DNA of 64,000 bases from Pseudodesulfovibrio profundus (GCF_900217235.1 NZ_LT907975.1:3757001-3821000); one strand, 5' to 3'. Shown: positions 25,484 through 31,530, counted from the first letter of the stretch. Made by a program: numbers and translations. Notes: generated by a model not told the origin, from the sequence alone.

Positions 25484-25738
25484 ATGGCCTTTCGAGTGTA
25501 CTGCCCCATCTGCGAAGATGTCGCCGTGATCCACAGTTCCAACGCCGTGGATCCGAAGCTGAAGGAAGCATACTGTTACTGCACCAACCAGGACTGCGGT
25601 CATAGCTTTGTCATGAGCATCGAATTTTCACACACGGTCAGCCCTTCGGCACTGTCTCTCCCCCAGGATTTGCGAAAGCGGATCAGCGAAACCCAACCCG
25701 AACAGCAGGCATCACTTTTTGCCCATGCCGGTTCATAA
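25484..25738 (+). CDS. Ogr/Delta-like late transcription activator
   Basis: 84 residues. The zinc-binding pattern is CPICEDVA ... YCYCTNQDCGHSFVMSIEFSHTVSPSA, the Ogr/Delta signature with Cys pairs and the F-x-T-x-S-P segment. Proteins of this family activate P2 late promoters through RNA polymerase alpha. Placement after the portal gene differs from P2, where ogr follows gene D. It has its own terminator. Confidence 0.9.
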   Translation: MAFRVYCPICEDVAVIHSSNAVDPKLKEAYCYCTNQDCGHSFVMSIEFSHTVSPSALSLPQDLRKRISETQPEQQASLFAHAGS

Positions 25739-25751
25739 CCTCAAAAACTAA

Positions 25752-25779
25752 GCCCCGACACGAATGCCGGGGCTTGTTT
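25752..25779 (+). terminator. Terminator after the Ogr-like gene
   Basis: GCCCCG (25752-25757) pairs with CGGGGC (25768-25773), then TTGTTT. The same 26-base sequence is present at 26703, so the phage reuses one terminator. Confidence 0.85.
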
Positions 25780-25783
25780 GCAA

Positions 25784-25877
25784 GCGGAGTAGGCGAGGAC
25801 GGAAAAAGCGTCCCCACTGGCTCGATGCTGCCACATCGGACCACGACCGAAGCCGCTACTCCTCCCCTTTATTCAAG
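25784..25877 (+). ncRNA. Possible structured RNA upstream of the methylase gene
   Basis: GGAGTAG (25786-25792) pairs with CTACTCC (25856-25862). Inside are hairpin GGACG-GAAAAAG-CGTCC and hairpin TGG-ct-CGATG-ctgcca-CATCG-ga-CCA, making a three-way junction. CCCTT-TATTC-AAGGG follows. It may be a leader of the methylase mRNA or a separate RNA. No family was recognised. Confidence 0.4.
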
Positions 25878-25927
25878 GGTTTGAGGGTGGTAGCAGGCGA
25901 GGTCAAACCTGTAAAGGTGATAACACC

Positions 25928-26695
25928 ATGAAAAGTCCCCTGAAATGGGTCGGCGGTAAATCAAGACTGGCCGATCAGATCTGCAATCTCATTCCCGAAC
26001 ACAAGCATTATGCTGAAGCCTTTGCCGGTGCTGGCTGGGTATTCTTCCGCAAGGATCCCAGCAAATTTGAAAGTATGAATGACATCAATGGCGACCTGGT
26101 CAGCTTCTATCGAGTCCTGCAAAACCATCTTGAGGAATTCTGCAAACAATTCAAATTCATCTTGTCATCAAGAGAAACCTTTTCAGAATTCAAGGAACAG
26201 ATGGAGGCCGGTGGCTTGACCGACATCCAGCGTGCAGCAAGATTTTACTATCTGCAGCGCCATTCTTTCGGCGGGAAAGTGACCGGGCGTAACTTCGGCG
26301 TCAACGTAAATGGATACCCGCCAATTAATTTGCTCCGTTTGGAGACAGAGCTTTCAGACGTTCATTTGCGACTGGCGCGTGTGACGGTCGAAAATCTGCC
26401 CTGGGCAAAGTACATTACGCGGTATGATCGTGAAGAAACGTTTTTCTATTTGGATCCACCATACTATGGAACAGAGTTCTTTTACGGACGTGGCTTGTTC
26501 ACCAAAAATGACTTTGTTGAACTCGCCGAAATACTGAGGGGAGTAAAAGGCAAGTTCCTACTATCCCTCAATGACTGCAAAGAAGTCCGGGATATCTTTG
26601 ACGGATTCGATATCATCACAACAAAAACAAAATACACCGTCGGCGGCGGCAAAAAAACGAAAACGGCTGGCGAGGTTTTTATTAAAAACTACTAA
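25928..26695 (+). CDS. Dam-type DNA adenine methyltransferase
   Basis: 255 residues. Motif I is PLKWVGGKSRLADQI plus AEAFAGAGWVFF, and the catalytic motif IV is DPPYYG, at about residue 176, the order of the D12 class of N6-adenine methylases. Phage enzymes of this type protect DNA from host restriction or modulate regulation. The gene has AAAGGTG before ATG 25928 and its own terminator, with a structured region upstream. Confidence 0.9.
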   Translation: MKSPLKWVGGKSRLADQICNLIPEHKHYAEAFAGAGWVFFRKDPSKFESMNDINGDLVSFYRVLQNHLEEFCKQFKFILSSRETFSEFKEQMEAGGLTDIQRAARFYYLQRHSFGGKVTGRNFGVNVNGYPPINLLRLETELSDVHLRLARVTVENLPWAKYITRYDREETFFYLDPPYYGTEFFYGRGLFTKNDFVELAEILRGVKGKFLLSLNDCKEVRDIFDGFDIITTKTKYTVGGGKKTKTAGEVFIKNY

Positions 26696-26702
26696 TAAGA
26701 AT

Positions 26703-26735
26703 GCCCCGACACGAATGCCGGGGCTTGTTTCTTTT
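26703..26735 (+). terminator. Terminator after the methylase gene
   Basis: GCCCCG (26703-26708) and CGGGGC (26719-26724) are followed by TTGTTTCTTTT. The hairpin and loop are identical to those at 25752. The convergent small gene ends at 26734. Confidence 0.87.
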
Positions 26736-26937
26736 ATCGTCTTCGATTTGTTTTTGAATGGTGCGGTGAATCTGGAATGTGCGGATGCACAACCCCCATG
26801 GCTTCACCCATGGATATAGCCAGTATGTCCAGTGTGCTGGACAGTGTTGCGTCTTTTGAATCTTCGGTCACTCGACTGAGTTCTTCAAGGGCATAGGAAA
26901 TGAGATAGAGCCGATGGCGTGCGTCTTCGGGAGTCAT
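26734..26937 (-). CDS. Small helical protein, paralog family member 2
   Basis: 67 residues. MTPEDARHRLYLISYALEEL is followed by a second helix and HPHIPDS, closely parallel to MTPEAAAARLWEIAHTLDEL and HPSVPDS of the protein at 13201. Its ATG overlaps the stop of the upstream small gene (ATGA), so the pair is translationally coupled. Function unknown. Confidence 0.65.
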   Translation of the reverse strand: MTPEDARHRLYLISYALEELSRVTEDSKDATLSSTLDILAISMGEAMGVVHPHIPDSPHHSKTNRRR

Positions 26938-27101
26938 GATGTCACCTCCCGCGTTTCCAGTTCTTCGGCAATACCGAATAACTTGCCGGCCAGATAGTCC
27001 AGGGACGTGAATTCGTCCGGTACGATCTCGCGCAGCTGGTCCAGCATGTCCGCTACGTCGCGGATGTCCTCAACAGGGGAAAGGGGGGTTGCTTGTGCCA
27101 T
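26934..27101 (-). CDS. Small acidic protein of unknown function
   Basis: 55 residues from ATG 27101 (MAQATPLSPVEDIRDVADML), with GGAG about 9 bases upstream. Helical and acidic (LDQLREIVPDEFTSLDYLAGKLFGIAEELE). It is coupled to the paralog-family gene downstream and preceded by a structured leader. A longer open frame extends upstream into that leader and is not supported. Function unknown. Confidence 0.6.
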   Translation of the reverse strand: MAQATPLSPVEDIRDVADMLDQLREIVPDEFTSLDYLAGKLFGIAEELETREVTS

Positions 27102-27135
27102 GAGGCTACTCCAAGTGTGTTTAAGTCGGCATCGC

Positions 27136-27222
27136 AAAAAGAAAAATGCCGGGTGGTAAACACAGCTTGGAGCTGCTGGCGTATTTCCCCGAAGGGTATT
27201 GTATTCGGCCACCACCCGGCAT
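27136..27222 (-). promoter_or_regulatory. Structured leader with U run before small-gene pair
   Basis: On the minus strand a perfect 12-bp stem (ATGCCGGGTGGT 27222-27211 with ACCACCCGGCAT 27157-27146) encloses hairpins CCGAA-N10-TTCGG and CAGCT-CCA-AGCTG. TTTTTCTTTTT follows, then, 24 bases further, the ribosome site of the gene at 27101. It is the same plan as at 13120: three-way junction, T run, ribosome site, small gene. Confidence 0.55.
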
Positions 27223-27275
27223 GAAATCATACCGTTATCGTCCCTTCATCGGACGCAAAAAAACCACTTCTTACG

Positions 27276-27326
27276 GGTGTGGCTGCCGCCAAGGTGTGTT
27301 TAGCACCAAACGCAGTAAGCCACACC
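27276..27326 (-). repeat. Second hairpin upstream of the structured leader
   Basis: GGTGTGGCT (27276-27284) and AGCCACACC (27318-27326) form a 9-bp stem with an inner hairpin (GGTGT-GTTTA-GCACC allowing one wobble). On the minus strand a T7 run follows 11 bases beyond the stem. It may terminate transcripts from the BRCT gene or extend the leader. Confidence 0.5.
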
Positions 27327-27339
27327 GGGTAGGGGTGTG

Positions 27340-27702
27340 TCAAGGCATAGGTATTCCGAGAGCGTTGAGAAACTCTTCAATCGTGACGATCTTCACGCCT
27401 TGAAACTCAGCTTTTTCGATTTTTGATGGTCCAGGTTCCGGGCCACAGCAAAGGAAGTCGAGTTGTTTAGTGACCGCATCACGCACGATGTACCCGTTCA
27501 TTCTGGCTATTTCTTGCAGCATGGATTTCTCTTTTCCACGCCCGAACCCAGTGAAGCATATCTCCGGTACATAAAACTCCTTTCTGAAATGCCCAGGAAG
27601 CCGACAAATTGTCTCCCATAACTCCCACTCTGAAAGGTCGGCATATTCTTCTTCTGCGAGACCCGTTTCAGCCAATATCATACTGGCTCTACCTTTTCCC
27701 AT
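27340..27702 (-). CDS. Stand-alone BRCT-domain protein
   Basis: 120 residues. Residues about 47-115 (PEICFTGFGRGKEKSMLQEIARMNGYIVRD, LDFLCCGPEPGPSKIEKAEFQGVKIVTIEEFLNALG) match the BRCT fold of DNA ligase and replication factor C, including the conserved FTG and the GPSKIEKA helix. The preceding 45 residues are a small helical section. There is no ligase or polymerase domain. BRCT domains bind DNA ends or proteins in DNA repair; the phage role is unknown. The start is at 27702 with GGAGG nearby. Confidence 0.82.
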   Translation of the reverse strand: MGKGRASMILAETGLAEEEYADLSEWELWETICRLPGHFRKEFYVPEICFTGFGRGKEKSMLQEIARMNGYIVRDAVTKQLDFLCCGPEPGPSKIEKAEFQGVKIVTIEEFLNALGIPMP

Positions 27703-27788
27703 ATCTCCTCCTTAGCTATATTGGGATAGGATTTCGCGTTTATCATAGTTTTTGTTGCCAGTGGGAAACTCCATTTTTTAGCTACTCG

Positions 27789-27841
27789 GAACGGCAAAAG
27801 CCCCGCAGATTCTATCTACCGGGGCTTTTGCCGTTCTTTTT
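27789..27841 (+). terminator. Strong orphan terminator on the + strand
   Basis: A perfect 17-bp stem (27789-27805 with 27820-27836) is followed by TTTTTAA. No + strand gene was found upstream of it before 27702. It may end an unseen small RNA or insulate the neighbouring leftward genes. Confidence 0.75.
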
Positions 27842-27850
27842 AAGCAGGGG

Positions 27851-28075
27851 TTAACCCACTTTGCGGAAAAGGAGAAGGGGGGTTACGCCAATGGCTGATT
27901 TGGGACAACCTACAAGCTCATTAAGCCCACCACAAAGCCCGGCGGTCTCCCAACTTGAAACGGCGGGATATTCTGTCATGGTTTGTTTGATTTCATCGTA
28001 ACCTAGTCGGTCCTCACCGCAGGCACCAAGTAGAAAGAGAACGACAACAGCAGTGAGCAATTTACAATGTGACAT
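27851..28075 (-). CDS. Small phage lipoprotein
   Basis: 74 residues from ATG 28075 with GGAG about 7 bases upstream. The lipoprotein signal is MSHCKLLTAVVVLFLLGAC, with cleavage expected before Cys 19 (lipobox LLGAC). The mature part is short with three more Cys (GLCGGLNELVGCPKSA). Prophage lipoproteins of this size often alter surface receptors or block superinfection; that role is inferred. It is divergent from hicA. Confidence 0.72.
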   Translation of the reverse strand: MSHCKLLTAVVVLFLLGACGEDRLGYDEIKQTMTEYPAVSSWETAGLCGGLNELVGCPKSAIGVTPLLLFRKVG

Positions 28076-28151
28076 GGATTCTCCGTTGTTATGTCTGGTT
28101 ATAGCTTGGCGTATATCATGATTTTTGTTGCTATGGATAAACATGATTTCC

Positions 28152-28211
28152 GTGTGTAAAAAATACACACAGTCTCTTGACTGTTTTTTCTTGTGTGTGT
28201 ATATCTTACAC
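28152..28211 (+). promoter_or_regulatory. hicA promoter with palindromic operator
   Basis: A -35 TTGACT (28177-28182) and -10 TATATC (28200-28205) are 17 bp apart. Transcription would start close to the hicA ATG at 28212, and no ribosome site precedes it, which suggests a leaderless mRNA. Just upstream, GTGTGTA-AAAAA-TACACAC (28152-28170) is a perfect inverted repeat, a candidate operator. GTGTGTA recurs in the spacer. Confidence 0.6.
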
Positions 28212-28400
28212 ATGAGCAGCAGGGCTATCATAAAAATGATCAAGGCTGACGGATGGTATCTTGTCAGAACGGTTGGGGATCATCATCACTTTAAACACCC
28301 GACAAAGCCGGGTCTGGTGACAGTGCCGCATCCCCAAAAAGACTTTCCGAGAGGTACCCTCAAGTCGATCGAAAAACAGTCCGGCATCAAACTCAGGTAA
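28212..28400 (+). CDS. hicA: HicA-type mRNA interferase toxin
   Basis: 62 residues from ATG 28212 (MSSRAIIKMIKADGWYLVRTVGDHHHFKHPTKPGLVTVPHP). It shows the HicA signature: KADGW, the catalytic His within HHHFKHP, and TVPHP with the C-terminal GTLKSIEKQSGI. HicA is a double-stranded-RNA-binding-fold toxin that cuts mRNA. Its partner hicB lies 211 bp downstream, not adjacent as is usual, and hicA has its own terminator. Confidence 0.9.
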   Translation: MSSRAIIKMIKADGWYLVRTVGDHHHFKHPTKPGLVTVPHPQKDFPRGTLKSIEKQSGIKLR

Positions 28401-28425
28401 GGTCCGGCCCCGCGAGGGGCCACCT

Positions 28426-28458
28426 CCTGTCTCTTCCCGGCTTATGAGACAGGGCTTT
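28426..28458 (+). terminator. Terminator between hicA and hicB
   Basis: CCTGTCTC (28426-28433) pairs with GAGACAGG (28446-28453), then GCTTTT. Just before it, GGCCCC-GCGA-GGGGCC (28406-28421) forms a second hairpin with a GNRA tetraloop. Together they would separate hicA transcription from hicB. Confidence 0.8.
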
Positions 28459-28561
28459 TAAATATATGGTAATGGAATGTGAGAGAATTTTTAGGACCTT
28501 TAGGAGTAAGTTTTTATCCTGAATGCTCTTGCAATGTTTTTAACAACAAACAAATGGAGTC

Positions 28562-28590
28562 GTTTTAGAGGGGAGCAAGACCTCTAAAAC
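28562..28590 (+). promoter_or_regulatory. Palindromic operator before hicB
   Basis: GTTTTAGAGG (28562-28571) and CCTCTAAAAC (28581-28590) form a perfect 10-bp inverted repeat with 9 bp between, ending 21 bp before the hicB ATG. It differs in sequence from the repeat before hicA. It is a likely HicB autoregulatory site or a 5' UTR hairpin. Confidence 0.55.
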
Positions 28591-28611
28591 AAAAAAACAA
28601 TGGAGCGACAC

Positions 28612-29019
28612 ATGGCAACCTATTTTGCTGTAATCCACAAGGATCCTGATTCCGATTTCGGTGTCTCGTTCCCTGACCTGCCCGGTTGTATTACCGCCGG
28701 ATCTACGCTGGCGGAAGTGGACAGTATGGCGAGAGATGCCTTGGGTGGACATCTTGAGGTTTTGCGGGATGAAGGGATGGAAGTTCCTGCACCCAGCGAG
28801 TATGAACAAATCCATTCGGAGTATTCTGGCGAGGAAGGGTTTGTAGCAGTTTTGCTTGTTACCGTGCCGGAGAAAGTGAAGCGCGTCCGAGTGAATGTTA
28901 GCATTCCCGAATTGGATTTAGCAGTAATTGATGATGCAGCTGCAGCCCGTAGTCTTGATAGATCTGCCTTTTTGGCAATGGCCGGAAAGCACTTGGCACA
29001 AGGAAAGTGTGCAGCGTAA
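28612..29019 (+). CDS. hicB: HicB-type antitoxin with RHH domain
   Basis: 135 residues from ATG 28612, with GGAG 6 bases upstream; the ATG at 28600 lacks a ribosome site. The N-terminal partial RNase-H-like fold reads YFAVIHKDPDSDFGVSFPDLPGCITAGSTLAEV, the HicB signature. The C-terminal VNVSIPELDLAVIDDAAAARSLDRSAFLAMAGK is a ribbon-helix-helix DNA-binding domain. It neutralises HicA and represses transcription. A strong terminator follows. Confidence 0.9.
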   Translation: MATYFAVIHKDPDSDFGVSFPDLPGCITAGSTLAEVDSMARDALGGHLEVLRDEGMEVPAPSEYEQIHSEYSGEEGFVAVLLVTVPEKVKRVRVNVSIPELDLAVIDDAAAARSLDRSAFLAMAGKHLAQGKCAA

Positions 29020-29046
29020 AGAAACAAGCAAGTTAACTATAATAGA

Positions 29047-29085
29047 GAAGCCCCGGCAGGTCCTAGACTGCCGGGGCTTCTTTTT
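29047..29085 (+). terminator. Terminator after hicB
   Basis: A perfect 13-bp stem (29047-29059 with 29068-29080) is followed by TTTTT. The convergent small gene ends 3 bases further on. Confidence 0.92.
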
Positions 29086-29087
29086 GG

Positions 29088-29267
29088 CTACTGTTTCGAC
29101 GGAGTATCCAGTGCCAAAATATTTTCAGAGAGCGTTTGTTCTAGTAGTTTCAGCACGGCCCCTAGGTCGTTACTTTCATTCTGTTCAGCAAGAAAGCGAA
29201 GAGTGTGGGCAACGAGTGAAAGTTTGTTGAGAGAGTCCTTGAGGTCCTGCGGGTGTGGGTCGAGCAT
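29088..29267 (-). CDS. Small helical protein, paralog family member 3
   Basis: 59 residues read from ATG 29267 to TAG 29088-29090, with GGAGA about 6 bases upstream. Sequence MLDPHPQDLKDSLNKLSLVAHTLRFL continues with a second helix LGAVLKLLEQTLSENILAL. The two-helix layout, length and LSLVAHTL/LWEIAHTL core match the proteins at 13201 and 26937. Its upstream region has short hairpins (GCGTC-N9-GACGC; CCGA-CTA-TCGG) but no T run. Function unknown. Confidence 0.6.
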   Translation of the reverse strand: MLDPHPQDLKDSLNKLSLVAHTLRFLAEQNESNDLGAVLKLLEQTLSENILALDTPSKQ

Positions 29268-29399
29268 GAGAGTCTCCGATAGTCGGTAGTGAGTAGATCC
29301 TCTGAAAAGGGAACCAATGCGTCAAATAAATGGACGCGACAATATCAAAAATACTCACATGCTAAATTTGTACCCTGAATATTCATTAATAATGAGTAG

Positions 29400-29609
29400 T
29401 TATAGAAGTCCAAGCTGCTTCATTTTATGAGTTGTTCCTATGTTCTTGGACTTGACGCATACCGACTGCATCATTCCAGAACTGCATTTATACCGCTTGG
29501 CTTCATCCATATCGAGCCTGGCTCCGGTTTCCAGATAGACAACAGAGCCTATGACCTGTCGGATCTTCAAAGACATCCCATCAATGAGAAGATAATCACC
29601 AGCGTCCAT
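29400..29609 (-). CDS. Small protein of unknown function
   Basis: 69 residues from the second of two tandem ATGs (29609), 5 bases after AGGAG. Beta-rich N-terminal half (DAGDYLLIDGMSLKIRQVIGSVVYLETGARLDMDEAKRYK) suggests a small SH3-like or Hfq-like barrel; the C-terminal tail is basic. No family was recognised. It is next to the iteron region. Confidence 0.5.
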   Translation of the reverse strand: MDAGDYLLIDGMSLKIRQVIGSVVYLETGARLDMDEAKRYKCSSGMMQSVCVKSKNIGTTHKMKQLGLL

Positions 29610-29636
29610 CATGACTCCTTTCCCCAATCAGGGGGG

Positions 29637-29941
29637 GGGCTACGGAAAAGTGTAATATTTGTAATTGAAAATCTAAAACCAGCCGTTAACCCGCATCATA
29701 CTTGAGTTTCACAACAGAATGCAAAGTGTAATTTTTGTGTAAACAGATGTAATATGAAATGTAATATCCAGTTATTTCAGTGAGTTGATTTTTTGTGAAA
29801 TGTAATAATTTAACTGTAATAATATTACGTTTTGATTACATAAATATTACACTTTGTTCACTCAGCGAAAACCCTTGTGGCTCTAGGCTTAATCCATGTT
29901 TTCAAAATCCATATTACAAATATTACACTTTTCCGTAGCCC
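29637..29941. repeat. AT-rich iteron region bounded by a 29-bp inverted repeat
   Basis: The 29 bases at 29637-29665 are the exact reverse complement of 29913-29941. Between and within the arms, versions of AAAGTGTAATATTTGT occur four times: two forward (about 29647 and 29719) and two reverse (about 29842 and 29915). Many further TGTAAT/ATTACA words fill the very AT-rich 247-bp centre. No credible gene is present; short frames here only read across the repeats. This is a candidate replication origin or multi-site operator of the prophage. Confidence 0.65.
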
Positions 29942-29983
29942 TCTCTGGTTTGTTGGAATCCTCCTCACGCGCGACGCGCACAC

Positions 29984-30070
29984 GCACGCACGTGCGTAAA
30001 TAACTAGGTCTATGGCCATAGACAAAAGAGAGCCGCCGCCCTGGTCATTCATTGAACCAGGACGGCGGCA
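29984..30070. repeat. Palindrome and strong hairpin beside the iteron region
   Basis: A perfect 12-bp palindrome ACGCACGTGCGT lies at about 29986-29997 inside an alternating purine-pyrimidine CGCA-rich tract. At about 30032-30069, GCCGCC-G-CCTGGT pairs with ACCAGG-A-CGGCGGC. Neither is followed by a T run. They may belong to the origin. Confidence 0.45.
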
Positions 30071-30094
30071 GAGGCGAGGGTATGGGATAATTAT

Positions 30095-30187
30095 CTAAAA
30101 GGATAAAGGATGAGGGCAGTCAGATGAACACCGCTCCCCGAAGAACCAATTAGCTCCGCAGTATTTACAAACATAGTGTCCGGCCAT
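30095..30187 (-). CDS. 30-residue zinc-ribbon-like microprotein
   Basis: Reads MAGHYVCKYCGANWFFGERC and ends SSDCPHPLSF, with four Cys in a CxxC ... C-x3-C pattern. AGGAG lies 7 bases before ATG 30187. It is too short for standard gene calling, but the ribosome site and cysteine pairs support it. It lies between the iteron region and the channel-like gene. Function unknown. Confidence 0.55.
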   Translation of the reverse strand: MAGHYVCKYCGANWFFGERCSSDCPHPLSF

Positions 30188-30304
30188 AATTATCTCCTTA
30201 TGCTGAGTAGTATGTATTGATCTTGTTGACATAGTTCCTGTTTTCAAATCATTTTAGCGTGAAGTCGATCCTGCTAATTCATATTTACTTTGGAGAGATA
30301 AGTA

Positions 30305-31132
30305 GTGGCAAACCCAGAGCATGTGGAAATATTGGAGCAAGGTGTTGTGACTTGGAATGGGTGGAGAAAAGATAATCCTTATGTGAAACCTGACCTTAAG
30401 GGGGCAAACCTCCGGGAGGCGTTTCTCCAAGGGGCGATCCTCTATTCGGCGGATCTGCAAGGGGCGGACCTCAAAGGGGCAGATCTCAAAGGAGCGGACC
30501 TTTTGGCAGCGTCCCTCGAAGGGGCGGATCTCAGTGGTGCTTACCTTAAAGGAGCTCGCCTCACCTCGGCGAACCTCAATATGGCTTTCCTTATTGAGGC
30601 ACACCTTGAAGGGGCTCGGCTTAATGGGGCTCAACTCAAAGGAGCGATCCTTTATTTGGCTCACCTGGAAGGGGCGAATCTCATTCAGGCGAACTTGGAC
30701 GGTGCCAGTGTCCAAGGAGTCACATATGATAATGCTATGCGTTGCCGAGTCATCAATGTTCAAAACTGTGTCGGTAGTCAACGCTTCATCCGCCACGTCG
30801 CAGATTTGGATTACATTGAAGAAACAAGAGAAAAGCATCCCGTAAAGCATTTTCTGTGGAGTTATACATCCGACTGTGGCTGTTGTTGGGAGCTTCTGTT
30901 CGTATGGTGCGTTTTTATTGTCGGTCTTTTTGCCGTATTTTTCGATTGGGCTGGAACACCATTGCCACTCATTTCTAGCATTATGGCGTTTACATCCTTT
31001 GGTTTCATTGACGCCAACGCACACTCGACGGGAGAATTGATTCTCATTTGTGTTGAAGCAATGCTTGGCTTTGTAATGTTCGGTTGCCTGGTCTCGTTGA
31101 TATCTTCCATGATGGCTCGTCGAAGTGGATAA
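30305..31132 (+). CDS. Pentapeptide-repeat protein with two-TM channel-like C-terminus
   Basis: 275 residues, GTG start at 30305 with GGAGAG upstream. Residues about 30-135 are about 20 pentapeptide repeats (A(D/N)LxG pattern: LQGADLKGADLKGADLLAAS), forming a right-handed beta helix. After a linker, TM1 is about residues 196-214 (LLFVWCVFIVGLFAVFFDW), a re-entrant segment SIMAFTSFGFIDA resembles a potassium-channel selectivity filter, and TM2 is about 245-266. The layout suggests a membrane channel or effector gated by the repeat domain. Function inferred. Confidence 0.75.
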   Translation: MANPEHVEILEQGVVTWNGWRKDNPYVKPDLKGANLREAFLQGAILYSADLQGADLKGADLKGADLLAASLEGADLSGAYLKGARLTSANLNMAFLIEAHLEGARLNGAQLKGAILYLAHLEGANLIQANLDGASVQGVTYDNAMRCRVINVQNCVGSQRFIRHVADLDYIEETREKHPVKHFLWSYTSDCGCCWELLFVWCVFIVGLFAVFFDWAGTPLPLISSIMAFTSFGFIDANAHSTGELILICVEAMLGFVMFGCLVSLISSMMARRSG

Positions 31133-31260
31133 AAAAAAATCGAATCCTGCCTGCTGATAGTAGTGTTATTTGAATATTGATATTGACTTTTGAGCATGTG
31201 CATGCAGTTGTCGATTACGGCTAAGGCGTAGTCTTTGATCTTACATTGCGAGGTGTGTTT

Positions 31261-31485
31261 ATGAGTGACTTTGAGTTTTCTTTTAACCAAACCAATGAAG
31301 GGGATCTTCATCCTCATGCTGAATGCCAGCGGTGCAAAGGAGGTTCTGTTTTTGGCATCCTTGACGGTGACCCAATGTTCTCTGATCGAATTAACTATTC
31401 TGTTAACTGCAAAAAATGCCATGCGGTAGGCGAAGCCACCTACGGTAAGGTAAATGGTGAATGGACCGTTAAACACTGCGAATAG
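31261..31485 (+). CDS. Small zinc-ribbon protein
   Basis: 74 residues from ATG 31261 after GAGGTG. Two CxxC pairs (ECQRCKGGS and NCKKCHAVG) about 28 residues apart suggest a zinc ribbon. The end KVNGEWTVKHCE resembles small phage or host zinc-ribbon proteins of unknown function. It has its own terminator. Upstream, GCATG-TG-CATGC at about 31195 is a short palindrome. Confidence 0.65.
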   Translation: MSDFEFSFNQTNEGDLHPHAECQRCKGGSVFGILDGDPMFSDRINYSVNCKKCHAVGEATYGKVNGEWTVKHCE

Positions 31486-31506
31486 CACTCTTGTTCTCCT
31501 TATTTA

Positions 31507-31530
31507 GCCCCCTTCGTAGGGGGCTTCTTC
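31507..31530 (+). terminator. Terminator after the zinc-ribbon gene
   Basis: GCCCCC-TTCGTA-GGGGGC followed by TTCTTC. Confidence 0.82.

Noticed and set aside
25784-25877. Retron msr-msd RNA
   Set aside because: The fold has several hairpins, but no reverse transcriptase gene is present nearby or anywhere in the window.
29858-30052. Short open frames over the iteron region
   Set aside because: Their shared peptide pieces come from the 29-bp inverted repeat read on both strands. No ribosome site or conserved protein composition is seen.
30035-30070. CRISPR array or repeat-spacer structure in the accessory block
   Set aside because: The repeats here are single hairpins and iteron-like words; there are no regularly spaced identical repeats and no cas genes.
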